Notes under the pieces: generated by a model
Seen by the model: the letters and a program-made list of their open reading frames with translations, nothing else
The model's database searches: none
Told to the model about the DNA's origin: nothing
Position numbers and translations under genes: made by a program
Part shown: positions 18,496-27,258 of the stretch, in pieces
Layout of the letters: the number at the start of each line of letters is the position of its first letter
Position numbering within the stretch: the first letter of the stretch is position 1
Origin: Motiliproteus sp.
Lineage (GTDB): Bacteria; Pseudomonadota; Gammaproteobacteria; Pseudomonadales; Balneatricaceae
DNA length: 64,000 bases
Reading direction: 5' to 3'
Assembly: GCA_026196225.1 (NCBI GenBank)
Contig: JAPHRD010000066.1
Coordinates: 1-64,000 of the forward strand

Positions 18496-21400
18496 GATCG
18501 GTTTTGCTCCAAGCATTGCACCAATTGTTCAAACTGGAAACTTTTACAGAGCCCTTCCAGATAAGACTGGGTGTGCTCGCAAAGAATTGATTGTTGCGAC
18601 AGCTGATCCAGACTCTGCTGTACCCCTTTCCGGTACCCCATTTCTGCGAAGGCTTTCAACTCAAGGATCAAACTGTGTTCAGGAATTACAATCTGCCGGT
18701 CCTCCACAACTTCGCTGTCTTGGGGGTCAACTACTAGTGACTCTGCGCCCGGCACGGCAACTTCCTGATGAATCCACTCCAACTGCAGATAGTGAGCGAG
18801 TTTATCCAGCAGTTTCTGATTTGCTACCGGCTTGACCAGGTAATCGTTGTAGGAGGATTGCTCATCGGCAGGACGGTTATGCTCCTGGGCATCGGCAGAG
18901 AGCATAATTATGGGCGCGTCGATCTGTCGTTGCCGCAAAACTTTTGCCAATTCCAAACCGTTCATGCCGGGCATAGAAACATCCAGCAGAAACAGGTCCG
19001 GTTTGCTCTTATCCAGCAACGCCAGACAAGCCTCTGCATCGTGAGCTTCAAGAGTTTTAAAGCCGTGAGGGACCAAGAGATCCGACAGCAATCCACGCAG
19101 CACCGGATCATCATCCACTAGACAGACGGTGCGCTGAAACCCTTCGTAGCCGACGATTCGTTTCACGCCCTGATCGAACTCCTCTTCGTTGTTAACCCAG
19201 GGCAGCATCAGACTGACCCGGAAACAACTGCCCTGCCCCATATTGCTATCCACCTGCAGATCACCACCCATAATTTCGGTCAGCAATTTGACGATAGTCA
19301 GCCCCAGCCCGGTGCCCGGCAGATTGGCAGTGTCGGCGTTTCGCACCCTTTCAAAGGGATCGAATATCCGTTTTAGTTGGGTTTCCGGTATACCGGGACC
19401 GGTGTCACGGATACTGAATTCCGCTACCTGATTACGGTAGTAAACATCGAAAACCACTTCTCCATCGGCGGTGTATTTGACCGCATTGGAGAGCAGATTG
19501 ATAAGGATTTGACGCAAACGTTTTTCGTCGGTGATGATTACATTGGGCAGAGCATCATGGATCTCACAGCGAAAACCGATACCTTTGTTCTGCGCCTGCA
19601 TACGGAACATATTAGCCAGCTGATCGATCAGATCGGGCAGCTGCACCCGACTGCGATAAAGCTCCAGCCGCCCCGCTTCGATCTTTGAGATATCCAGCAG
19701 TCCTTCGATCAGATCGGTAAGATATTGGCCACTACGATGGATAATCTGTAAGCCGTTTCGGTGCTGATCCGGGGTGTCTTCTTTGTCTGACAGCAACTGA
19801 GCGTACCCCAATATGGATTGCAACGGCGTACGAAGTTCATGACTAATACCCGTCAGATAACGACTTTTAGCCGCATTTGAACGCTCTGCTAACTCTTTCG
19901 CCTGCTGCAATTCACGGTCGGTCCGCTCGTGAGCTTCGATCTCCTGGGTCAACTTGCTGGTCTGACGGTTGGACTCCTCCTGGGCTACTACTCGGCTTTC
20001 ATGGGCCAACAGGAGCAGCCAGGTCACCACCCCGGAAACGATCAGAAAGGTAAAGAACAGCGTCCAGATAGTCTGCCCCAGCAGCAAGACTTCGGCCTCC
20101 GTCGCCGGAGCCATCTGCCGGTAGATTACCGCCATCAAGGCACCGTTGATCAGGTTACAGGCCAGCATCCAGGCAATAAATCGGCCAAAGCGAGAGTTCG
20201 CAGCAGCGGCGATCTTTTTCGGCAGAAACAGATAGAGAAAATCCACCACCTGATCCGACAGTCGCGCGTGGGACTTACAGCTTTCCAGGCAGCGCACCTC
20301 CAGAGAACAGCAAAGTGAGCAGATCGGCTGCTGGTAGGCAGAACAGTAGCTCATATCCTCCTGCTCAAAACTGTTTTCGCAGATACCACAGGTCAGGGTC
20401 TTACAGCCTTGATGCTTCGGCTCCTTAACTGCTTGCAGCAGCGGCACAAGCTCCGGTGATTGTCGTGCCAGGTAGTAGCGACCTTTGGTGATCCAGGCAA
20501 TAAAGGGAACCGCAAGAAAACACACGATCAGACTGACAAAATGACACAGCGCTTTGGCCTCCTCACCAAATATTCCGAGATAGCTGAGCATACCCAGACT
20601 GGTGGCCAGAATCATCGAGCCCGTGCCCACCGGATTGATGTCGTAGAGATGGCCACGCTTAAACTCCACGTAGGACGGGCTCAGCCCCAGGGGTTTATTA
20701 ATCAGCAAGTCTGCCGCCAGCGAGCCAAGCCAACTCACCGCCACGATGGCAAAAATGCCGAGAATCGCTTCCAACGCCTGGTAGATTCCCAGTTCCATCA
20801 AAAGGAATGAAATGGTGACGTTAAAGATCAGCCACACCACCCGACCGGGGTGGCTGTGGGTCAATCGGGAGAAAAAATTAGACCAGGCGATGGAGCCCGC
20901 ATAGGCATTGGTGACGTTGATCTTCATCTGCGAGATGATCACCATCAAAGCCGCCAGCACCAGCGATAGCTGAGGTGACTGGGTTAGATAGGTAAACACC
21001 CGTTGATACATATGGGTGGGATCTGCAGCTTGGTCGTAGTCCATCCCCTGGCTAATGGCCAGATATGCCAGAAAAGACCCCAGTAGCATCTTGATAAAAC
21101 CGACGAACACCCAGCCCGGCCCTGCCAGCACCAGCCAGAACCACCAACGTTTCTTGTTCTCCTCAGTCTTGGGGGGCATAAAGCGCAGGTAATCCACCTG
21201 CTCACCGATCTGCGCAACCAGGGCAAAAAAGATCGATGCAGCGGCACCAAACATCAGGATATTAAAACCGCTGGCTTGCGGCTTATCAGCGGGGGTATAG
21301 CTGGACCAGTTCGGAAGCTGATCAAACTCGTAGATGACCACCACAGCCAGTGCCGAGCACTGCAGCAGCAACCACAGGGTTTGAGTCCCCACCTGAAAGC

Positions 21401-21917
21401 GACTGATGGCGGTAATACCGTGGCTGACGATAGGAATCACCGCCACCGCACAAAGGAAATAACCTATCGATAGCGGAATACCGAACAGCACCTGCAGCGC
21501 CGACGCCAGAATGGCCGCCTCGATGGCGAAGAAGATAAAGGTAAAGGTCGCGTAGATCAGCGAAGTGATGGTCGATCCCAGATAACCGAACCCCGCTCCC
21601 CGGGTCAGAAGATCAATATCCAGGCCGTGTTTAGCCGAGTAGTAGGTGATGGGAAATCCCGTCAGGAAAAAGACCACACAGACAGTAATCATAGCGATTA
21701 CCGTGTTGGTAAAACCGTAATTAAGTGTGACTGCGGCTGCAATCCCTTCCAGCGCCAAAAAAGCCGTCGCTCCAAGTGCAGTCTTCGCCACCCGGTCGAT
21801 GGTCATGGTACGGCTGCTTTTAGCGGTATAGCGCAGCGCGTAGTCTTCCAAGGTCTGGTCCGCTACCCACTTGTTGTAGTGACGGCGGACTTTAAATATT
21901 TTCTGTGACGCAGCCAT
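18492..21917 (-). CDS. NCS1-permease-like hybrid sensor histidine kinase
   Basis: A 1141-residue fusion. Residues ~20-480 form about 12 transmembrane helices resembling NCS1 nucleobase/allantoin permeases. Residues 505-547 hold nine cysteines (CxxxxCxxC ... CxxCC ... CxxxC), probably a zinc module. Two more helices (~580-600, ~615-640) and a coil lead to HisKA with the H-box His at 693. The ATPase has N-box NLLSN (807-811), DTGPGIP (838-844) and GTGLGL (868-873). A receiver follows with Asp979 and Lys1029, then ~90 helical residues without an obvious HPt His. Start ATG 21917 is chosen because the 74 upstream codons look non-coding. Probably an inner-membrane sensor of a nitrogenous solute, similar in logic to CbrA, which carries a different transporter type. 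Confidence 0.9.
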   Translation of the reverse strand: MAASQKIFKVRRHYNKWVADQTLEDYALRYTAKSSRTMTIDRVAKTALGATAFLALEGIAAAVTLNYGFTNTVIAMITVCVVFFLTGFPITYYSAKHGLDIDLLTRGAGFGYLGSTITSLIYATFTFIFFAIEAAILASALQVLFGIPLSIGYFLCAVAVIPIVSHGITAISRFQVGTQTLWLLLQCSALAVVVIYEFDQLPNWSSYTPADKPQASGFNILMFGAAASIFFALVAQIGEQVDYLRFMPPKTEENKKRWWFWLVLAGPGWVFVGFIKMLLGSFLAYLAISQGMDYDQAADPTHMYQRVFTYLTQSPQLSLVLAALMVIISQMKINVTNAYAGSIAWSNFFSRLTHSHPGRVVWLIFNVTISFLLMELGIYQALEAILGIFAIVAVSWLGSLAADLLINKPLGLSPSYVEFKRGHLYDINPVGTGSMILATSLGMLSYLGIFGEEAKALCHFVSLIVCFLAVPFIAWITKGRYYLARQSPELVPLLQAVKEPKHQGCKTLTCGICENSFEQEDMSYCSAYQQPICSLCCSLEVRCLESCKSHARLSDQVVDFLYLFLPKKIAAAANSRFGRFIAWMLACNLINGALMAVIYRQMAPATEAEVLLLGQTIWTLFFTFLIVSGVVTWLLLLAHESRVVAQEESNRQTSKLTQEIEAHERTDRELQQAKELAERSNAAKSRYLTGISHELRTPLQSILGYAQLLSDKEDTPDQHRNGLQIIHRSGQYLTDLIEGLLDISKIEAGRLELYRSRVQLPDLIDQLANMFRMQAQNKGIGFRCEIHDALPNVIITDEKRLRQILINLLSNAVKYTADGEVVFDVYYRNQVAEFSIRDTGPGIPETQLKRIFDPFERVRNADTANLPGTGLGLTIVKLLTEIMGGDLQVDSNMGQGSCFRVSLMLPWVNNEEEFDQGVKRIVGYEGFQRTVCLVDDDPVLRGLLSDLLVPHGFKTLEAHDAEACLALLDKSKPDLFLLDVSMPGMNGLELAKVLRQRQIDAPIIMLSADAQEHNRPADEQSSYNDYLVKPVANQKLLDKLAHYLQLEWIHQEVAVPGAESLVVDPQDSEVVEDRQIVIPEHSLILELKAFAEMGYRKGVQQSLDQLSQQSILCEHTQSYLEGLCKSFQFEQLVQCLEQNRS

Positions 21918-22411
21918 AAAGGTAGAACGCTTTAGATGTGCTTCATTGCACTGTTTTAGCCCCCGCCATAAACAACCATGAAGCACGCGCACCAAAGCTG
22001 CGCACAAAACAAACAATTGCTGGCGAAGGACAGATATTTGAGAGGGATATTGCAGACTCCATGCCAACGACTTGGTGCAATCCTCAGCACAAGAAAGGAA
22101 GGCAGGAATTTTGTTTTTGCAGCTCTGGACAAAAAGCAAAGCGTTGCTCTTACGCCATGCAAATGGTGATGCTATCAGCTTGGAACGGCAACAAGAGGAA
22201 TCGCAATGGCATTAAGCTTCCAAGACTCGCGACTGCAACATAATCCACAGATATAGCAGACATTCGTCGCCGTCATTATCCAGTATTGAGTTCTATCTCT
22301 ATCATTGCCTGCAATTCAAAGCTGCTTGGAACCTACAGGTTTCCAACAAGCAAACAGCCCCTTTAAAAAGATTTTGAATCGCAGATAACTGAAAATTTCG
22401 AGGACTAAGCA
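21918..22411. other. divergent intergenic region
   Basis: This 494-base gap separates the NCS1-kinase from the OmpA-domain gene. The kinase reading frame stays open for 74 codons into it, but those codons are Cys/Arg-rich and unlike the family. A dyad TTGGAA...TTCCAA lies at 22326-22346. No confident promoter or RNA gene was found. Confidence 0.4.
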
Positions 22412-23395
22412 ATGCGCAAAAATTTAAAAAGCCGCAAATCACTGATATTAACCGCGCTGATCTCCGCCACCTTGGTATCCGGTGCTACACAGGCAGAACA
22501 TAAAGACAGCGCAGCCGGATATCTAAAAGACTCCTGGGGCGATATCGTCCGCACAGGCAGCGGCGAATGTATGCATACAGGAAACTGGACGGCGGAAATG
22601 GCCACCATTATTGGATGTGATGGAGCTACCTTGGACCAATCCTCCACACTCACCAAAGGCCAAGGCACGGGCATTAACCATCAGGTGCATATTCCTGTCG
22701 CGGTACTATTCGACTTTGATAGCGCAGAGCTAACTGCAGACGGTAAAGAAGCCCTGCTTTATTACCGCGACCAGATTACACCTGAAATGGCTGAGATATA
22801 TGGCGGTGTTATCCTAGGTCATACCGACAGCCAAGGTTCGCAAGCATACAACCAGGACCTTTCGGAACGTCGAGCACAAAGCATTCAAGAATTTCTAATT
22901 AACTTAGGAGCTCCAGCAGAAAAGATTCATACCAAAGGTAAGGGCCAAGAGTACCCTATTGCCAGCAACGACGATGAAATGGGGCAGCAGCTCAACCGCC
23001 GAGCGGAAGTTGCCATTGCCGGAGAACTCCGTGCAGACGACACCATGGAACTGCCCAGCGCCGCCCTGTTCTCAGCTAAAAGCTCAGACCTGTCAAAAGA
23101 GAGCATCGCCAAGATCAAAGCCTACGGAGACGAAATCAAAAGCACCCTGACCCGGATATCAAAAATAGAGATTGTTGGTCACAGTGATAATGCACTATCC
23201 AGCGAAGAAGAGATGCTGATCGCCCAGCAGCGCGCCGAAACGGTTCGCGACATGTTAGTGGAAAAGGGTTTGCCTGCGGATATGATCGAGATTCGCATAG
23301 AAGGTTCTCAGCAGCCGGTAGCCAGTAATCGCACCACAGAAGGACGCGCCGAAAACCGTCGTGTTGATATTCATCTATCCGGACGAGCTGTTTAG
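22412..23395 (+). CDS. secreted protein with two tandem OmpA-like domains
   Basis: A 327-residue protein: signal peptide 1-29, a short region with two Cys (GSGECMH and IIGCDG) that may form a disulphide, then two OmpA C-terminal domains. The first (~95-205) has LFDFDSAELT and the peptidoglycan-binding NRRAEVAI. The second (~210-325) has LFSAKSSDLS and ENRRVDIHL. There is no beta-barrel and no lipobox, so it is probably periplasmic and wall-associated. Duplicated domains with no membrane anchor are unusual. GAGGA precedes the ATG; a terminator follows. Confidence 0.85.
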   Translation: MRKNLKSRKSLILTALISATLVSGATQAEHKDSAAGYLKDSWGDIVRTGSGECMHTGNWTAEMATIIGCDGATLDQSSTLTKGQGTGINHQVHIPVAVLFDFDSAELTADGKEALLYYRDQITPEMAEIYGGVILGHTDSQGSQAYNQDLSERRAQSIQEFLINLGAPAEKIHTKGKGQEYPIASNDDEMGQQLNRRAEVAIAGELRADDTMELPSAALFSAKSSDLSKESIAKIKAYGDEIKSTLTRISKIEIVGHSDNALSSEEEMLIAQQRAETVRDMLVEKGLPADMIEIRIEGSQQPVASNRTTEGRAENRRVDIHLSGRAV

Positions 23396-23419
23396 ATACA
23401 GCCTTTTTCTAGACTTCTT

Positions 23420-23455
23420 AGATCAATGGGTGGCTATCTCCTCATTGATCTTTTT
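23420..23455 (+). terminator. intrinsic terminator after the OmpA-domain gene
   Basis: A nine-bp stem (23420-23428 with 23443-23451) followed by a run of T residues at 23451-23455, about 25 bases beyond the stop codon. Confidence 0.75.
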
Positions 23456-23558
23456 ACGTTAGAAACTAAATTTTGATGCAACGTAAAAATATTCGTAAAA
23501 AATATACCCTATACTTTTCAGCCAGTTAGCCCTCTCCTGCACAACCCCTGAATAATAC

Positions 23559-23575
23559 ATGTTGCACCGCAACAT
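23559..23575. promoter_or_regulatory. palindromic operator candidate upstream of the phasin gene
   Basis: ATGTTGC-ACC-GCAACAT is a perfect dyad with seven-base arms and a three-base spacer. It contains the TGC-N3-GCA core reported for the PHA regulator PhaR in other bacteria. It overlaps a possible -35 (TTGCAC, 23562-23567), with TACACT (23585-23590) as -10 after 17 bases. Assignment to PhaR is inference. Confidence 0.45.
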
Positions 23576-23628
23576 TGAACCCTATACACTCTCTTCATCA
23601 ACTACTTTTCTGTATAGGAATACAAATC

Positions 23629-23982
23629 ATGTTAAAGAACATTCAAGCTACTGACTTCTCTGCTTTCGGCGCTCCTGTGCAGAAGCTGATCGAACTGAAC
23701 ACTGCTACTCTGACCAAGGCATTCGCCGTTCAGCAAGCTGCTGCTGAAAAGCAAATCGCTCAGTCTCAAGCTAGCCTGCAAGCTGCTATGGAAATCAAGG
23801 ACGCTGAAGGCCTTACTTCTTTCCTGACCGCTCAGCAAGAAATCGCTGTTGCTAACCTGGAAGCTCTTCAGAAAGAAGCTCAGGTTAACGTTGAAAGCTC
23901 CAAGGCTTACTTTGCTGAAGTTCAGGCTATCCTGACTGAAGGCGCTGACGTTGTAGTTAAGGCTGCTACTCCTAAGTCTTAA
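23629..23982 (+). CDS. phasin family protein (PHA granule-associated)
   Basis: A 117-residue amphipathic helical protein of the phasin family that coats polyhydroxyalkanoate granules and limits their size. It has no cysteines and consists almost wholly of helix-forming residues. Codon use is strongly biased (GCT for Ala, CTG for Leu, GAA for Glu) compared with neighbours, a sign of very high expression. ATG 23629 follows AGGA at nine bases. It stands alone between a palindromic promoter region and a strong terminator. No PHA synthase is present in the window. Confidence 0.88.
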   Translation: MLKNIQATDFSAFGAPVQKLIELNTATLTKAFAVQQAAAEKQIAQSQASLQAAMEIKDAEGLTSFLTAQQEIAVANLEALQKEAQVNVESSKAYFAEVQAILTEGADVVVKAATPKS

Positions 23983-23995
23983 TTTAGACTCTTTT

Positions 23996-24032
23996 AAAAA
24001 GGCCGCTATCAGCAATGATGGCGGCCTTTTTT
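23996..24032 (+). terminator. intrinsic terminator of the phasin gene
   Basis: A GGCCGC/GCGGCC stem (left arm from 24001, right arm 24021-24026) with flanking A and T runs, ending in seven T residues. It lies about 15 bases after the stop codon. Confidence 0.88.
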
Positions 24033-24082
24033 GTATCCATTAAGTAAAGACCCCATCTCCTTTCAGCTGTTTCAACACTGGG

Positions 24083-27000
24083 CTATCGCTTTAGAATCTC
24101 TTCTTCTGGTATTGCCTTGGAAAAATAAAATCCTTGGACCATATCGCATTGCCGGTCTTTTAAGAATTGGTACTGCTCCAAAGTCTCGACACCTTCAGCA
24201 ACCACCTTCAGATTCAAGCTGGAAGCCATCGCCAAAATAGCTTCAACCAGTGCTGCATTCTCCTGATCACCAGGCAAGCCTCGGATAAAGGACCGGTCAA
24301 CCTTCAACACGGATACCGGGAAACGCTTCAGATAACTCAAGGATGAATAGCCAGTACCAAAATCATCAATGGCGATATTGATCCCCATCTCACGTAACTC
24401 ATGAAGCACACTTAAGGTATCTTTATCATCTGCTAGAAGTAGGCTTTCCGTTATTTCCAAAGTAATACGCTTAGGCGACACTGAGGTTTTTTGTAAACTG
24501 CGGCGTAGTACTTCAGGTACGTTGTCACGCTGGAACTGCCGACTGGACATATTTATGGCTATATAAGGTTCAGCCGAACCGCTCCCCTGCCAAGCAGCCG
24601 CCATACTGCATGCCGTATCCAATATCCATTCACCCATGGGCACGATCAGCCCGGTATCTTCCGCAAGAGCGATAAATTCATCAGGATAAATAATTCCCTT
24701 ACCTGTCATATTCCAACGTAGCAAGGCCTCGGCACCACAGCAGTGACCACTAGCCACATCAATAATCGGTTGATAGTGCAGTTCCATTTCGTTGTTGCTA
24801 ATGGCTTGCCGAAGCGCTGTTTCCAAGGTGCGCCTGCGTTTAGCCTGTTCATTCATTTCCAGGGTAAAGAAGTGGACCATATTGCGCCCTGAATCCTTGG
24901 CTCGATACATGGCGCTGTCAGCGTTGCGTAACAGGGAATCAACATCGGTACCATCGTCTGGATAAACGGTGACACCGATACTGGCAGACACAAAAGCTTC
25001 ATTCTTTTCAATCAGGTAGGGTTTAGAAAGCTCTACCAGGATACGGCCGGATACATCTTCGACCCGTGTAATCTCATCCACTTGAGTCAGCAACACCGTA
25101 AACTCATCCCCCCCCAGCCGTGCAACGGTATCTGAACTACGCATAATCTCGGTTAAACGCTGGGATGCTTGTTGCAGCAGTTGGTCTCCCGCAGGATGCC
25201 CAAAAGTATCATTTACGTATTTAAACTGATCTAGATCGATAAATAGCAGCGCAACACGGCTTTGGTCCCGCTGAGACTGCTGAATGGCCCGGGAAAAACG
25301 ATCAATAAACAGGTTTCTATTGGGTAATCCGGTGAGGAAGTCATAGTTGGCCTGATGGCGTATTTTTTCTTCGTCTCGTTTGCGTTTACTAATATCGCTA
25401 AACAGTGAGACGTAGTGCAGTAATACCCCCTTTTCATTTTTTACTGCAGTTATGGAGAGCCATTCAGGATAGACTTCACCGGTTTTCCGACGGTTCCATA
25501 TCTCTCCCTGCCAAAAGCCAGACTGTTCCAGTGATGACCACAACTCATCATAAAAATGCTGATCATGCCGACCGGAGGCTAAAACGGTGGGGGGTTTTCC
25601 CAGCATCTCCTGCTCAGAGTAACCGGTGATACTGCAGAACGCCGGATTCACCTTCTGGATAAGGTTATTTGCATCTGTGATCATTACCGCTTCTGCGGCA
25701 GTATCGAAAACAGCAGCAGACAACCGTAATTTGTCTTCGTTTATCTTCCTTAAAGAGATGTCTGTGGCGATTTCCATTCGCACCGTACGGTTACCAAACC
25801 ACGGAATCAGTTGCCCCCTGAACTCATACCAATGATGGGTTTCCGTATTGGTCGCTTCCCAAAGATAATGGCCATCACCCACCTCGGTCATCAATTGCTG
25901 TGTAGTCAACGTCTCTGGAACACGATCTCCGCCATGTCGGAAAACCAGCCAGCGAGAGTTTTCAGACACTTCCGTCAGCACCTTGTTGCCATACTGGTTA
26001 ACAAACAATACTTCTTGGTTGTTCTGATCACGGATGTAAACCAGGGCATCCATATTGTTCAGTACAGCCTTAAGATTCTCCAGAGAGCTGCTTATATCCT
26101 TCTCATTCTCCTTCAAGGTGTTGACGATCTGTATCAACGCGCGACTGATACTACGAACTTCGGTGATCGAACTCTGACGATGGAAAAAACGGGGATCAGA
26201 TTCACCTTGGGAAATATGTTGGGCCACTGAAACTAATGAAAGCAGCGGCTTGCTAATGCTGCGAGACAACCAGATCGCCAGCAAGATACCAAACAATATC
26301 GCTATTACCGAAAGAGTCAGGGCGACAAAAATTTTCTCATTGCGAGCTGCATCGAGGTTTGTAAGAGGCACAAAATAGTGCAGTTCGGGGGATACACCGA
26401 GTTCCATCAGATACCCTGGTTGATCATCTATTACCACCAGGGGCATGTGCTTTGCTCTTGGCCTGCCATCATTCAGAGGGCTCACCTGATGCCAGGTTCG
26501 GCTGGCGATATCCACATAGCCAGGGGCCTTACCAAACAGTAATCGCACCCCCAATTCCTGATCCATCTTGGTAAGAAAATGCGCGGGCTGAAAGCTACTG
26601 ATGCTGCCCGCCATGCCTAGGTGCTGGCTACGTCGTATAACCGGGGTCCTAAAACCCACAAACACCCGATTATCCTGCGTTCGGAAGAAGCCTCGCTGAC
26701 CTTGATTTAACGCTAGGTACTGCTCAATCTGATTGGCTTGAGAAGTAATGGAATCCGAATAGTAGACCCTCGAGCTGTTGTTCTTGGTGATAAAGTAGAG
26801 GGCATTCTGAAATTTATGACTGTAGCCAGACAAGCGTTCTTCCAACTGGTAATCGACATCCAACATCAAAGTCACGCGAACGCTGTTATCCAAAGCCAAA
26901 ATGCGTGTCTGGTTTTCTACCCCTTGTATCCAATTGACAATCTGTTCGTTTATTTCGTGGCTCTGGGCCTGGATCCTGTCCTCAAACTCTTCCGTCAGTC

Positions 27001-27151
27001 GGGAGTCATAAATCAGGTACATGGTGAAGGCGGTAATCAGAGTCAAGACGACGGCTACTGAAGCGATGGAAATGCCCAACAGCGTCGTCAATGAATGCGT
27101 CGCTGTTGGAGTTTCGGAAGGATCGCTGGGATGATTTTTATCGTTTTCCAT
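24083..27151 (-). CDS. membrane PAS-GGDEF-EAL c-di-GMP signalling protein
   Basis: A 1022-residue c-di-GMP enzyme. Transmembrane helix near 22-46, periplasmic sensor ~47-280, second helix ~285-305, then a HAMP-like linker. A weak PAS (~365-460) and a clear PAS/PAC (~475-590) follow. GGDEF domain ~600-760 has an intact RLGGDEF motif. EAL domain ~775-1015 has EALLRW and DDFGTGYSSL. Both cyclase and phosphodiesterase sites look complete, so net activity cannot be read from sequence. The gene follows an ABC_sub_bind protein by about 107 bases on the same strand, which may supply its ligand. Confidence 0.93.
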   Translation of the reverse strand: MENDKNHPSDPSETPTATHSLTTLLGISIASVAVVLTLITAFTMYLIYDSRLTEEFEDRIQAQSHEINEQIVNWIQGVENQTRILALDNSVRVTLMLDVDYQLEERLSGYSHKFQNALYFITKNNSSRVYYSDSITSQANQIEQYLALNQGQRGFFRTQDNRVFVGFRTPVIRRSQHLGMAGSISSFQPAHFLTKMDQELGVRLLFGKAPGYVDIASRTWHQVSPLNDGRPRAKHMPLVVIDDQPGYLMELGVSPELHYFVPLTNLDAARNEKIFVALTLSVIAILFGILLAIWLSRSISKPLLSLVSVAQHISQGESDPRFFHRQSSITEVRSISRALIQIVNTLKENEKDISSSLENLKAVLNNMDALVYIRDQNNQEVLFVNQYGNKVLTEVSENSRWLVFRHGGDRVPETLTTQQLMTEVGDGHYLWEATNTETHHWYEFRGQLIPWFGNRTVRMEIATDISLRKINEDKLRLSAAVFDTAAEAVMITDANNLIQKVNPAFCSITGYSEQEMLGKPPTVLASGRHDQHFYDELWSSLEQSGFWQGEIWNRRKTGEVYPEWLSITAVKNEKGVLLHYVSLFSDISKRKRDEEKIRHQANYDFLTGLPNRNLFIDRFSRAIQQSQRDQSRVALLFIDLDQFKYVNDTFGHPAGDQLLQQASQRLTEIMRSSDTVARLGGDEFTVLLTQVDEITRVEDVSGRILVELSKPYLIEKNEAFVSASIGVTVYPDDGTDVDSLLRNADSAMYRAKDSGRNMVHFFTLEMNEQAKRRRTLETALRQAISNNEMELHYQPIIDVASGHCCGAEALLRWNMTGKGIIYPDEFIALAEDTGLIVPMGEWILDTACSMAAAWQGSGSAEPYIAINMSSRQFQRDNVPEVLRRSLQKTSVSPKRITLEITESLLLADDKDTLSVLHELREMGINIAIDDFGTGYSSLSYLKRFPVSVLKVDRSFIRGLPGDQENAALVEAILAMASSLNLKVVAEGVETLEQYQFLKDRQCDMVQGFYFSKAIPEEEILKR

Positions 27152-27258
27152 ATCTAACTTCTGATGTAGGAATAACCGCTCGGCTGATGCTAACTCACAT
27201 TGACCAGCCCCATACTCAAACTAATTTTAACGGCGAGAAACCGCTCGTCAAAATCCCT

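Noticed and set aside
21918-22139. N-terminal extension of 74 residues on the NCS1-kinase
   Set aside because: The extra residues are Cys/Arg-rich and unlike NCS1 proteins; the start at 21917 opens directly into a typical cytosolic N-terminus.
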